NCBI RefSeq assembly: GCF_018599195.1
Contig: NZ_JAHFVK010000001.1
Location: 1,674,001 to 1,738,000 of the forward strand
Direction of reading: 5' to 3'
Source of the DNA: Croceibacterium selenioxidans
GTDB lineage: Bacteria > Pseudomonadota > Alphaproteobacteria > Sphingomonadales > Sphingomonadaceae
Length of the DNA stretch: 64,000 nt
Both the position numbers and the translations under genes were made by a program. Below, piece by piece: positions 9,221 to 17,317 of the stretch (position 1 is the first letter of the stretch; each line of letters opens with the position of its first letter). The notes under the pieces were generated by a model. The model had not been told where the DNA came from. It saw nothing but the letters and a program-made list of their open reading frames with translations, and ran no database searches.

Positions 9221-9718
9221 ATGAGCAGCAACAAGGCAGTGGTCTGTCTTTGGTACGAGAGCGACGCCGCATCGGCAGCTCGCTTCTATGCCGAGACCTT
9301 TCCCAACAGTTCTGTCGGCAAGGTACACGCCTCGCCTTCGGACAATCCCTCCGCCAAGGAAGGCGAGCCGCTGACGGTCGATTTTACCGTGCTCGGCATC
9401 CCCTGCCTTGGCCTCAACGGCGGATCGTATTTCAAGCAGAGCGAGGCATTTTCGTTCCAGGTCATCACGGAGGACCAGGAAGAGACCGACCGCTATTGGA
9501 ACGCGATTGTCGGGAATGGCGGGCAGGAGAGCATGTGCGGCTGGTGCAAGGACAAGTGGGGCGTCTCGTGGCAGATCACCCCGCGCTTCCTTGCCGAAGC
9601 TTCGACCGATTCCGACAAGGGTCGGGCCAAGCGAGTCTTCGAAGCGATGATGAAGATGAAAAAAATCGACATCGCCGCACTCAAGGCGGCCGCCGACGCC
9701 GCTCCCGCCGAAGCCTGA
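9221..9718 (+). CDS. PhnB-like VOC protein
   Basis: This 165-residue protein has the PhnB / 3-demethylubiquinone methyltransferase-like fold signature. It starts with VVCLWYESDAASAARFYAETF, contains the central FTVLGIPCLGLNGG, and ends its domain in CGWCKDKWGVSWQITP. The misnamed methyltransferase family is really VOC-like and of unknown reaction. An alternative ATG at 9215 overlaps the upstream stop, but the AAAGGAG site is better spaced for 9221. Two cysteines (CGWC) are noteworthy in a redox-flavoured cluster. Confidence 0.83.
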   Translation: MSSNKAVVCLWYESDAASAARFYAETFPNSSVGKVHASPSDNPSAKEGEPLTVDFTVLGIPCLGLNGGSYFKQSEAFSFQVITEDQEETDRYWNAIVGNGGQESMCGWCKDKWGVSWQITPRFLAEASTDSDKGRAKRVFEAMMKMKKIDIAALKAAADAAPAEA

Positions 9719-9722
9719 CGCC

Positions 9723-10388
9723 ATGCCGCGCAGGATCATCGGCGCTGCCTTCATCTCGCTCGACGGGGTCATCCAGGCCCCGGGCGGGCCGGGTGAAGAC
9801 GATCAGGGCAACTTCCCGTACGGCGGCTGGCTGGAGCCGGTCGCCGACGAGGCGATCGGGGAGCAGATCGACAGCCTCTTCGACGCGCCGTTCGATTTGT
9901 TACTCGGGCGCCGGACCTATGATATCTTCGCCAGCTACTGGCCATTCCAACCCCCGGACGGTCCGATCGCCTCGCTCTTCGCCAGGGTCGCGAAGTTCGT
10001 CCTGACACGTTCGGACGCGCGCCTCGAATGGGAGGGCAGCCACCGCCTGGCGAACATCGACGCGCTCGCCGCCCTGAAGCAGCAGGACGGACCAGACCTG
10101 GTGATACAGGGAAGCTCGACGCTCTATCCGCAATTGCTCCAGCGCGGGCTGATCGACAGGCTGGTGCTGATGCTTGCCCCCGTCGCCATAGGCCAGGGGA
10201 AGCGACTGTTCGGCGAAGGCACGCCGCCGGGGACCTTCAAGCTCATCGAACAGCGCGTGGGTTCCGGAGGGAATGTGGTGTTGACGTATGAGCCTGTCGG
10301 CAAACTGGAAACCGGCACGTTTGCGACGCAAGAGCCGAGCGATCGCGAACTTGAACGCCGCGAGAAGGTGAAGGCAGGGACCTGGTGA
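9723..10388 (+). CDS. Dihydrofolate reductase / RibD C-terminal family protein
   Basis: This 221-residue protein starts RRIIGAAFISLDGVIQAPGG and carries LLLGRRTYDIFASYWP and DLVIQGSSTLYPQLLQRGL. These are the nucleotide-binding features of the RibD C-terminal / DHFR-like reductases. Such proteins are probably NADPH-dependent but are rarely characterised. Its start is four bases after the PhnB-like stop, and its TGA overlaps the ATG of the next GST, so it sits firmly inside the run. Confidence 0.85.
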   Translation: MPRRIIGAAFISLDGVIQAPGGPGEDDQGNFPYGGWLEPVADEAIGEQIDSLFDAPFDLLLGRRTYDIFASYWPFQPPDGPIASLFARVAKFVLTRSDARLEWEGSHRLANIDALAALKQQDGPDLVIQGSSTLYPQLLQRGLIDRLVLMLAPVAIGQGKRLFGEGTPPGTFKLIEQRVGSGGNVVLTYEPVGKLETGTFATQEPSDRELERREKVKAGTW

Positions 10389-11038
10389 TGCTCGAACTTT
10401 ATGGCCACCTCTTCTCCTCCTACACCTGGAAGGCGTTGATCCCGCTTTACGCGAACGGGACCGAGTTCGCGTTCAAGGAGGTTTCGCCCGACCACCCGCG
10501 CAACGCGGTGTTCGTGCAACGCGCGCATCCTTCGGGGAAATTCCCGGTGCTGAAGGATGGGGACACCGTGGTCTTCGAAGCGACAGCGATCATCGAATAC
10601 CTCGCCGTCCGCCACCCTGGTCCCGCACCGCTGATCCCGGCCGACCCGCTTGAAGCCGTGACCACGCGGATGCTCGACCGGGTGTTCGACCATTACGTCA
10701 TGCACCCCATGCAGCAGGTGGTGTTCGCCCATCTCTCCAATTCGGAGAACCCGGACCAGGCCATGGTCGACAAGGGCAGGCAGGATCTGTTGCGCACTTA
10801 TCGCTGGCTTGAGAAGTGGCTCGAGGCGAACAGCCTGCCGCCGCACGTTTCGCTGGTTACCTGCGCCGCGGCACCGTCGCTGTTCTATGCCGACTGGGTC
10901 GAGCGGATACCCGAGGATTGCTCGCGCCTCGCCGCATTGCGCGCCGAGCTGCTGGCCTTGCCGCCCGTGGCGCGCTGCGTCGACGACGCCCGGCCCTATC
11001 GCGCCTTCTTCCCGCTCGGCGCGCCTGACAGAGACTGA
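10388..11038 (+). CDS. Glutathione S-transferase family protein
   Basis: This 216-residue GST starts MLELYGHLFSSYTWKALIPLY. It has cis-proline GKFPVL and the glutathione site FEATAIIEYL, where Glu-Ala replaces the usual Glu-Ser. The C-terminal half has VTCAAAPSLFYAD in place of the more usual FSxADI cap. ATG 10388 shares its first base with the stop of the reductase gene; a GTG three bases earlier is also possible. It is the third GST in the cluster, with an unknown substrate. Confidence 0.85.
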   Translation: MLELYGHLFSSYTWKALIPLYANGTEFAFKEVSPDHPRNAVFVQRAHPSGKFPVLKDGDTVVFEATAIIEYLAVRHPGPAPLIPADPLEAVTTRMLDRVFDHYVMHPMQQVVFAHLSNSENPDQAMVDKGRQDLLRTYRWLEKWLEANSLPPHVSLVTCAAAPSLFYADWVERIPEDCSRLAALRAELLALPPVARCVDDARPYRAFFPLGAPDRD

Positions 11039-11058
11039 CATTTGGAGAGAGGACAGAC

Positions 11059-11508
11059 ATGAGCGATCCGAAGGAACTCAGCATCACCCGTTTCATCGAC
11101 GCCCCGCCGGAGAAGGTCTGGGACGTCATGTCGAACCGGATCGAGGAATGGTGGTGCCCAAAGCCGTGGCGCGCCGAATTCGCCAACCTTCAACGTCGCC
11201 CGGGCGGCGTCTCCAACTGCACGATGTACGGCCCAGACGGAGAAGTGCATCCGCATGACGGCATGGTGCTGGCTTGGGACGAAGGCAAACGTTTCGCCTT
11301 CACCGACGCGATCGTCGGCGACCTCGAGCCTGCCGGCCCGTTCATGATCGGCATCTGGTCGATCGAGCCTGAGGGCGGCGGCACGCGCTACACCGCCAAG
11401 GCGCGCCATTGGACCGAGGAGGATTCGAAGCGCCACGCCGACATGGGCTTCGAACCCGGCTGGGGCGCCTGCGCCGACCAGCTCAAGGAATTGTGCGAAG
11501 GGGGTTGA
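11059..11508 (+). CDS. SRPBCC / AHSA1-like protein
   Basis: This 149-residue protein fits the START-like SRPBCC fold. ITRFIDAPPEKVWDVMSN forms the first strand and helix, with FMIGIWSIEPEGGGTRYTA in the middle and a long C-terminal helix (GWGACADQLKELC). Members bind hydrophobic ligands or act as Hsp90 co-chaperone relatives. In other bacteria these proteins often cluster with PhnB, DoxX and DUF1428 proteins, as here. A GGAGAGAGGA ribosome site precedes the ATG. Confidence 0.85.
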   Translation: MSDPKELSITRFIDAPPEKVWDVMSNRIEEWWCPKPWRAEFANLQRRPGGVSNCTMYGPDGEVHPHDGMVLAWDEGKRFAFTDAIVGDLEPAGPFMIGIWSIEPEGGGTRYTAKARHWTEEDSKRHADMGFEPGWGACADQLKELCEGG

Positions 11509-11561
11509 ACCCTCCATTTGTTCTACTTATGTTCCGCTCCAAATGAGCTTTGGAGGTTGCG

Positions 11562-12200
11562 ATGGCCGAGTACACGTTCTTCTTCAATCCGATGAGCCGA
11601 GCGCAGATCGCGCGCTGGGCGCTGCACGAAGCGAAAGCGGACTATGAGCCAGTGCTGGTCGAATGGGACAACAAGCCCCAGGCATTGTTCCGGGCGAACC
11701 CGATGGGCAAGCTGCCGACCCTCATCCACCACCACAACGGCCACGACCACGCGGTGAGCGAAGCGGCGGCGGTATGTCACTACCTCGCCGAAATGTCGGC
11801 GCCGGAACTGCTGCCCCGCCCTGAGGAGAAGGCCGACTATTTCCGCTGGCTGTTCTTCGCTTCCGGACCGGTCGAGCAGGCCACAACGGCGAAGGCGATG
11901 GGTTGGTCGGAAGGCGACAGGCAGCGCATGGTCGGCTTCGGCAGCTTCGATCAGACGATGGACGCGCTCGACGGCTGGCTTTCCACCCATGACTACGTTT
12001 GCGGCGACCGCTTCACGATGGCGGACGTCTATGTCGGCAGCCAGGTCATGTGGGGCTTGCGCTTCGGCTCCATGCCAGAGCGCGCGAGCTTCAAGGCCTA
12101 TTGGGACCGTTGCAGCCAGCGGCCCGCTTACCAGGAAGGCTCGGCCATCGACATGGCGCTGATGGCCGAGATGCAGGGTTCCACCAAGACGGAGGCGTGA
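11562..12200 (+). CDS. Glutathione S-transferase family protein
   Basis: This 212-residue GST starts MAEYTFFFNPMSRAQIARWAL. It has cis-proline GKLPTL, the glutathione site SEAAAVCHYLAE, and the C-terminal cap DRFTMADVYVGSQV. ATG 11562 is chosen because GGAGG lies six bases upstream; a TTG at 11550 would place that site inside the gene. The 53-base gap before it is the largest inside the run, so a second promoter is possible. It is followed two bases later by the second DUF899 gene. Confidence 0.88.
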   Translation: MAEYTFFFNPMSRAQIARWALHEAKADYEPVLVEWDNKPQALFRANPMGKLPTLIHHHNGHDHAVSEAAAVCHYLAEMSAPELLPRPEEKADYFRWLFFASGPVEQATTAKAMGWSEGDRQRMVGFGSFDQTMDALDGWLSTHDYVCGDRFTMADVYVGSQVMWGLRFGSMPERASFKAYWDRCSQRPAYQEGSAIDMALMAEMQGSTKTEA

Positions 12201-12202
12201 CG

Positions 12203-12937
12203 ATGCCGGCCAATTTCCCCCGCATGGCGTTCCCCAACGAAAGCCCGGCCTACCGCGAGGCCCGCAACGCCCTGCTCGACGCCGAGATCGCGCTTCGCCG
12301 GCAGACCGAGTCCGTGGCCGAGATGCGCCGCAACTTGCCGCCGGGTGGCGAGGTGCCGGAGGACTTCGAGTTCGAGCGCATCGGCGCAAACCATCGGCCG
12401 GAGAAAGTGCGGCTCTCGCAGCTGTTCGGGGAATTCCCCTCGATCATGCTCTATAGCTTCATGTTCGGGCCAGAGCGCGACAGCCCGTGCCCCGGCTGCA
12501 CGCACTTGCTCGACGGGATAGACGGCTCGGCCGAGCACGTGGCGCAACGCGCGCCGTTCTACGTGGTTTCGCGATCACCGATCGCCCGGCTCGAGGCCCT
12601 GGCTCATGAGCGCGGCTGGGATCATCTCGTGATGCTGTCGACCGCCGGCAACAGCTACAGCGATCATTACTACGGCAATACGTCCGCTCTCACCCCGGCC
12701 ATGCGCGAGCACCGCGGCTTCAAGAATGGCGAGAATTGGGACGAGCCGATGCTCAACGTCTTCCGCAAGGACGGCGACACCGTGAGCCACTTCTGGGGCA
12801 GCGAACTGGTCTTCGCGCCCGACGAGCCGGGACAGAATCACCGGGCCATGGATTTCGCCGATCCGGTGTGGGGACTGCTCGACACCATCCCGGAAGGCCG
12901 CGGGGCGACGTTCTTTCCGAAGCTGTCCTACGCGTAA
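12203..12937 (+). CDS. DUF899 family thioredoxin-like protein (second copy)
   Basis: This 244-residue protein is clearly paralogous to the gene at 5762. It has the same N-terminal helix (AYREARNALLDAEIALRRQ), the same GPERxxPCPxC motif (here PCPGC) and the same end (EGRGATFFPKLSYA). It is slightly longer in the middle (YYGNTSALTPAMREHRGFK). The CxxC pair supports a redox role; no reaction is known. It closes the twelve-gene run and faces the dnaJ-like gene, with 41 bases between the two. Confidence 0.85.
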   Translation: MPANFPRMAFPNESPAYREARNALLDAEIALRRQTESVAEMRRNLPPGGEVPEDFEFERIGANHRPEKVRLSQLFGEFPSIMLYSFMFGPERDSPCPGCTHLLDGIDGSAEHVAQRAPFYVVSRSPIARLEALAHERGWDHLVMLSTAGNSYSDHYYGNTSALTPAMREHRGFKNGENWDEPMLNVFRKDGDTVSHFWGSELVFAPDEPGQNHRAMDFADPVWGLLDTIPEGRGATFFPKLSYA

Positions 12938-12978
12938 GGGCACTTATCCCCTCTGCCAGGGAGAGAGGGCCAACCGTC

Positions 12979-13557
12979 TCAGGTGAATGCCGCCGACTTC
13001 CGCAGCATCTGATAAGCCTCGACCACCCGCTGCAGCCGCGCCTCCTGGCTCCGGTCGCCGCCATTGCGGTCGGGATGGAAGCGGCGGACGAGCGCGGAGT
13101 AGCGCTTGCGCAGCGAATGGAGGTCGGTGTCCGGGCCCAGGCCCATGGCCGAAAGCGCGTCTGCCTCTTTGGCGCTGAAGCGAGCCGTGGCCTGCCGCCC
13201 AGCGGCGCGCTTGCGGATATCGGCGGCCCGCGCCCCGATCGCGTCGAGCGGATCGTCGAAGTCGGCCCAGCGCGGCACGGTGCCCGCGCCCGGTTTGAAC
13301 GCTCGTGTTTCGCGCTCCCAGCCGGCGATAGGCGATTGCGCGGCGAGGATTTCGTCGGCCGACATGCCTTCGAACCAGTCGTACCCCGCGTTAAACTCGC
13401 GCACGTGCTGCAGGCAGAACCAGCGCCACTCGCCCGGCCCGTCAAAGCCGGCCCTTCGCGTACCGGGCGCGCGGAATTCGCCCGCTTCCTGGCAATCGGG
13501 TGCATCGCAGGCCTTGCCTTCGTTTTCGTATCGTCCGTGAAATTTCTCGGGGCGCAT
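12979..13557 (-). CDS. J-domain protein
   Basis: This 192-residue protein has its J domain at the C-terminus, with LRKRYSALVRRFHPDRNG giving the HPD motif that stimulates DnaK. The N-terminal part has cysteines (CDAPDCQEAG and WFCLQH) that could bind zinc. Translation is taken from ATG 13557, because the upstream extension overlaps the divergent bolA gene. In many Alphaproteobacteria this J protein sits between bolA and cobS; here cobS is nearly 9 kb away on the same strand, with the detoxification island between. Confidence 0.85.
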   Translation of the reverse strand: MRPEKFHGRYENEGKACDAPDCQEAGEFRAPGTRRAGFDGPGEWRWFCLQHVREFNAGYDWFEGMSADEILAAQSPIAGWERETRAFKPGAGTVPRWADFDDPLDAIGARAADIRKRAAGRQATARFSAKEADALSAMGLGPDTDLHSLRKRYSALVRRFHPDRNGGDRSQEARLQRVVEAYQMLRKSAAFT

Positions 13558-13609
13558 TCGATCATTAGTGGTGATAGAGCGGCCGGATGAAAAGCCCTGG
13601 AATGAACCG

Positions 13610-13888
13610 ATGAGCGGACCTGTTGCACGCGAAATCGAAATCCTGCTGCAGGAAGCCTTCCTGCCGACCCGGCTCGACGTCATCAACGACAGCGCCCGCC
13701 ATCACGGACACTCGGGCGACGATGGCAGCGGCGAATCGCATTTCACCGTGGTGATCGAAAGCGCGGCCTTCGTGGGCAAGAGCCGCGTCGATCGCCAACG
13801 GATGGTCAACCGCGCTCTGGGCGACATTCCCGGGAACCGGGTGCATGCTCTCGCCATTCGAGCTTTCGCCCCCAACGAAGCGGACTAG
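13610..13888 (+). CDS. bolA: BolA family protein
   Basis: This 92-residue protein shows the BolA fold. The helix IEILLQEAFLPTRLDVIND is followed by HFTVVIESAAFVGKSRVDRQ, with the conserved FxGKxxVxRHR-like motif, and NRVHALAIRAFAP at the end. BolA proteins partner monothiol glutaredoxins in Fe-S cluster handling. ATG 13610 is preferred over 13568 because the upstream stretch is unlike the family. It diverges from the J-domain gene and ends six bases before the next GST. Confidence 0.9.
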   Translation: MSGPVAREIEILLQEAFLPTRLDVINDSARHHGHSGDDGSGESHFTVVIESAAFVGKSRVDRQRMVNRALGDIPGNRVHALAIRAFAPNEAD

Positions 13889-13894
13889 ACCAGC

Positions 13895-14602
13895 ATGAGC
13901 TACGACCTGTGGTACTGGCCGAACATCCAGGGCCGCGGGGAATTCGTGCGGTTGGTCTTAGAGGGAGCAGGCATCCCATACCGGGATCGCGCGCGCGAGG
14001 AGGGTGCCGAAGCCCTGATGCAAGACATGGCGGCGCGCAGGGGGTTCGGTCCTTTCGCCCCGCCCTATCTGGTCGATGGGGACTTCGCGAGCGCGCAGGT
14101 CGCGCATATTCTCGCCTGGCTAACCGACCGCCACGGCCTGGGGGCCGGCAGCCTCGAAACCGACCTGCAGCTGATCCAGCTCCAGCTAACGGTGACCGAC
14201 CTCGTGGCCGAAGCGCACAATGTTCACCACCCGGTCGCCGCCGACAAATACTATCACGAGCAGAAGGCCGAGGCGCTCAGGGCCGCCACCTCTTTCCGCT
14301 CGGCCCGCATGCCGAAGTACCTCGATCATTTTGAGGCTGCCCTGAAGGTCCACGAAGGGCCGTTCGTGCTCGGCGCGAAGTGGAGTCCCATCGACACCTC
14401 GTTATTCCAGCTGATCGAGGGGCTGACCTACGCTTTCCCGAGGCGCATGGCCGCGCTCAAGCCTCGCTACCCTCTTCTCCATGACGTGCATGATGCCGTC
14501 GCTCAGATCGATGGCATCGCCGTCTACTTGTCATCCGACCGCCGTATCCCCTTCAACGAGGATGGCATTTTCCGTCACTATCCGGAGCTCGACGCCGAAT
14601 GA
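13895..14602 (+). CDS. Glutathione S-transferase (sigma-like) family protein
   Basis: This 235-residue GST starts MSYDLWYWPNIQGRGEFVRL, which places the usual active-site tyrosine early, as in sigma/alpha/mu-type enzymes. Its glutathione site reads DFASAQVAHILAWLTD. The C-terminal domain is longer than in the other GSTs of the window. Its TGA overlaps the ATG of the pirin gene (ATGA), so the pair is probably coupled. The substrate is unknown. Confidence 0.85.
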   Translation: MSYDLWYWPNIQGRGEFVRLVLEGAGIPYRDRAREEGAEALMQDMAARRGFGPFAPPYLVDGDFASAQVAHILAWLTDRHGLGAGSLETDLQLIQLQLTVTDLVAEAHNVHHPVAADKYYHEQKAEALRAATSFRSARMPKYLDHFEAALKVHEGPFVLGAKWSPIDTSLFQLIEGLTYAFPRRMAALKPRYPLLHDVHDAVAQIDGIAVYLSSDRRIPFNEDGIFRHYPELDAE

Positions 14603-15483
14603 GCATTCTCCAGACCGTCACCCCCGTCACGCACGACCTCGGCGGCTTCCAGGTCCGCCGTGCGGTGCCGAGCCCCAATTGCCGCATGGTCGGCCCGTTC
14701 GTGTTCGTCGACCAGTTCGGCCCGGCGCGGCTCAATGCGGGGGAAGGGATGGATGTGCGTCCGCACCCGCACATTAACCTCGCCACGGTCACCTGGCTGT
14801 TCGAGGGCGCGATCGACCACCGCGACAGCCTGGGGAGCTACTCCACCATCCGACCCGGAACGGTGAACTTGATGACAGCCGGCAGCGGTATCGTCCATTC
14901 GGAACGGAGCCCGCAGAGCGAACGCGACGCAGGCCCTTCGATGTACGGCATGCAGACCTGGCTAGCCCTACCCGATGGCATGGAGGAGATCGCCCCGGCG
15001 TTCGAGGCCGTGAGCGGCCTCCCGCTGATCGAGGACACCTGCATCAAGGCCCGGGTCATCATGGGCTCGCTCTGGGGCAAGCGCGCGCAGACGACGTGCT
15101 ATGCCGACACGATCTATGCCGAGATCGACCTCGGTCCGGCAGGCGCGATCCCGATCGATGCCGAAGCCGACGAACGCGCGGTCATGCTTGTCGGTGGCGA
15201 GGCCAGCATCGACGGGCATCCGCTCGAACTCTACGCTCTGACCGTGCTCAAGCCGGGCGAACCGATGACGCTCAGCTCAAGCCGGGGCGGCAAGATCATG
15301 CTGCTGGGCGGAGAGGCGTTCAAGACGCACCGCTACGTCTACTGGAACTTCGTCAGTTCCAGCCGGGACCGGATCGAGCAGGCAAAAGAAGACTGGACCT
15401 CGGGCCGCTTCCCGCTGGTTCCGGGCGACGATCATGAATTCATCCCCTTGCCCGAAAGGCCGAAGACGGTCAGCTATCCCTGA
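14599..15483 (+). CDS. Pirin family protein
   Basis: This 294-residue bicupin protein has the N-terminal cupin metal site in PHPHINLATVTWLFEG and DHRDSLG, followed by GSGIVHSE. Those histidines and the glutamate match the Fe site of pirins. The C-terminal cupin contains LVGGEASIDGHPLELYALTVL. Pirins include quercetin dioxygenases and regulators. It is coupled to the upstream GST. The context of oxidative and electrophile chemistry fits, but the activity is not determined. Confidence 0.88.
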   Translation: MSILQTVTPVTHDLGGFQVRRAVPSPNCRMVGPFVFVDQFGPARLNAGEGMDVRPHPHINLATVTWLFEGAIDHRDSLGSYSTIRPGTVNLMTAGSGIVHSERSPQSERDAGPSMYGMQTWLALPDGMEEIAPAFEAVSGLPLIEDTCIKARVIMGSLWGKRAQTTCYADTIYAEIDLGPAGAIPIDAEADERAVMLVGGEASIDGHPLELYALTVLKPGEPMTLSSSRGGKIMLLGGEAFKTHRYVYWNFVSSSRDRIEQAKEDWTSGRFPLVPGDDHEFIPLPERPKTVSYP

Positions 15484-15507
15484 GGCGGCAAATCAGGGGA
15501 GGCCACC

Positions 15508-16743
15508 ATCAGCGAGGGTCACGGCGCACAGGGTTCCAGCAAGAACAGATCGCTTCTGCGCGATCAGAACGGCCACGTTCCCGTCAGCTATCTTGAGCTG
15601 TTCTTCGATCTCGTCTTCGTCTTCGCGCTGACGCAGATCTCGCACCTCATCCTCGAAACGATGAGCTGGCAGGGATTGGCCGAAGCGGCGATCGCCTTCT
15701 CCGCGGTGTGGTTGGCGTGGATCTACACAACGTGGGCCGCCAACTGGGCCGAGCCCGAGCGGTTACCGGTACGCATCATGCTCATCTGCGTGATGCTGGC
15801 GAGCCTGATCATGGCCGTCGTCCTGCCTCACGCCTTCGAGGATAAAGGCCTTATCTTCGCGCTGAGCTACGTCGCCATTCAGGTCGGCCGAACTCTGTTC
15901 ATGGTCTACGTCATGTACAGGTCGGAAGGCGGCAATGCCCGCAACATGTTGCGTATCGCGATCTGGTTCATGACTTCGGCCGTGGTATGGATTGCGGGGG
16001 CCTTGCTAGCCGAAGGCTGGGACCGGTTCTGGTGGTGGCTCGCCGCGCTGGCGATCGAATATGCCGGGCCTTTCGCCCTCTTCCGCCTACCGTTCCTCGG
16101 CCGCTCGACCCTGGACGACTGGAGCATTTCGGGTCACCACCTCGCCGAACGCTGTGCACTGTTCATCATCATCGCGCTTGGTGAAGGCATAGTGGTGACC
16201 GGCGGCACCTTTGCCGGGCAGGCGTTCACCGCCACCAATCTCACCGCGTTCCTGATCGCCTTCTCGGGCTCGGTGCTCATGTGGTGGATCTACTTCGACA
16301 CCGGCGCGCGCCGGGGCTCGGACCGGATCGAGCATCATTCGCAGCCCGGCCGCGTTGCGCGGGATGCCTACACCTACCTGCACATGCCCATAGTCATGGG
16401 GATAATAGGCGGGGCGGTAGCAGACGAGATGCTGCTGGCTCACCCCGATCACCACGCCAGCCGCGCGCTGGTGGCCTTCACTTGCGGCGGCATGGCGCTT
16501 TACCTGCTGGGCGTCGGGCAGTTCAAGAAAGGCTCGAGCACGCATCTGAGGTTTCCGCTGTCGCACCTTGCCGGGCTCAGCCTCTTCGGATGGCTGGCGA
16601 CCTACGCGTGGCTAGTTCCTCTGCCAGCCCTTCTGTTCGGAAGTCTTGGCGTGGCCGTGCTGCTGCTGGTCGCGGTGTGGGAGTGGTTCTCGTTGCATGG
16701 TGGTTGGCAGGAGCGTCTCGAACGATGGCGGAAGAAGGCGTGA
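15508..16743 (+). CDS. Low-temperature requirement A (LtrA) membrane protein, apparent ATC start
   Basis: LtrA is a multi-spanning membrane protein of unknown transport role. The family N-terminal motif YLELFFDLVFVFALTQISH is encoded well upstream of the first ATG (15661), so the coding frame must begin earlier. The frame is open back to the TGA at 15481 and contains no ATG, GTG or TTG before that motif. The best-placed codon is ATC at 15508, six bases after the AGGGGAGG ribosome site (15495-15502). It would give 411 residues. CTG 15556 is the alternative. About nine or more membrane segments follow. Confidence 0.82.
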   Translation: MSEGHGAQGSSKNRSLLRDQNGHVPVSYLELFFDLVFVFALTQISHLILETMSWQGLAEAAIAFSAVWLAWIYTTWAANWAEPERLPVRIMLICVMLASLIMAVVLPHAFEDKGLIFALSYVAIQVGRTLFMVYVMYRSEGGNARNMLRIAIWFMTSAVVWIAGALLAEGWDRFWWWLAALAIEYAGPFALFRLPFLGRSTLDDWSISGHHLAERCALFIIIALGEGIVVTGGTFAGQAFTATNLTAFLIAFSGSVLMWWIYFDTGARRGSDRIEHHSQPGRVARDAYTYLHMPIVMGIIGGAVADEMLLAHPDHHASRALVAFTCGGMALYLLGVGQFKKGSSTHLRFPLSHLAGLSLFGWLATYAWLVPLPALLFGSLGVAVLLLVAVWEWFSLHGGWQERLERWRKKA

Positions 16744-16826
16744 GGCCTGATTTGCGTTCGATCAAAGCGAGCTAGCCAAATCCCTGCCACCTCAAACGGC
16801 GAAGACCGTCTTGGTGGAGGATTACA

Positions 16827-17312
16827 ATGCGAGCCGCTTTCCTGACCCTTGCCCCGATTGTGCTGCTGGGGGCGTGCGGCTCGTCCGCCGATACCGATGC
16901 GGTTCTCGAAACCGTGCGGGCCACCGAAGAGGCGCAATTCCAGGCGATCGCCGCCAAGGACCTGCGCGGCGCCACCCGCAACTACGAGGATCAGGCCATC
17001 CTCGTTGCCCACGGCCGCGCGCCCACGGTCGGGGCGGCGGCGATCGGTACGACGTACGAAGCGCTCCTCGGCGATCCGAACCTCAAGATCGAGATCACGC
17101 CGGGCAAGGCCTGGGCGGCGTCGAGTGGAGACATGGTCGTCACCACCCACACCGCGCGAGTGACGACTACCGACCCTGCGTCCGGCAAACCCTCCACCGA
17201 AGCGACCACGAACCAGACCGTGTGGCGCAAGGAGGCCGGCGATCCCTGGAAGATCGCCGCCGACTACCAGATGCCGCTTACCGAGGCGCCTGCCACCGAC
17301 AAGCCAGCCTGA
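16827..17312 (+). CDS. Lipoprotein with SnoaL/DUF4440-like domain
   Basis: This 161-residue protein has a lipoprotein signal: MRAAFLTLAPIVLLGAC gives a lipobox with Cys17. The rest (about 25-150) matches the NTF2-like DUF4440/SnoaL pattern: ATEEAQFQAIAAKDLRGA, AILVAHGRAPTVG and VWRKEAGDPWKIAADYQMP. These cone-shaped domains often bind small ligands. It follows ltrA on the same strand and converges with the membrane gene at 17318. Confidence 0.8.
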   Translation: MRAAFLTLAPIVLLGACGSSADTDAVLETVRATEEAQFQAIAAKDLRGATRNYEDQAILVAHGRAPTVGAAAIGTTYEALLGDPNLKIEITPGKAWAASSGDMVVTTHTARVTTTDPASGKPSTEATTNQTVWRKEAGDPWKIAADYQMPLTEAPATDKPA

Positions 17313-17317
17313 GAAGC

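Noticed and set aside
12949-12969. CCCTCT/AGAGGG hairpin between the second DUF899 gene and the dnaJ-like gene
   Set aside because: Six-base-pair stem without a T-run on either strand; too weak for a terminator call.
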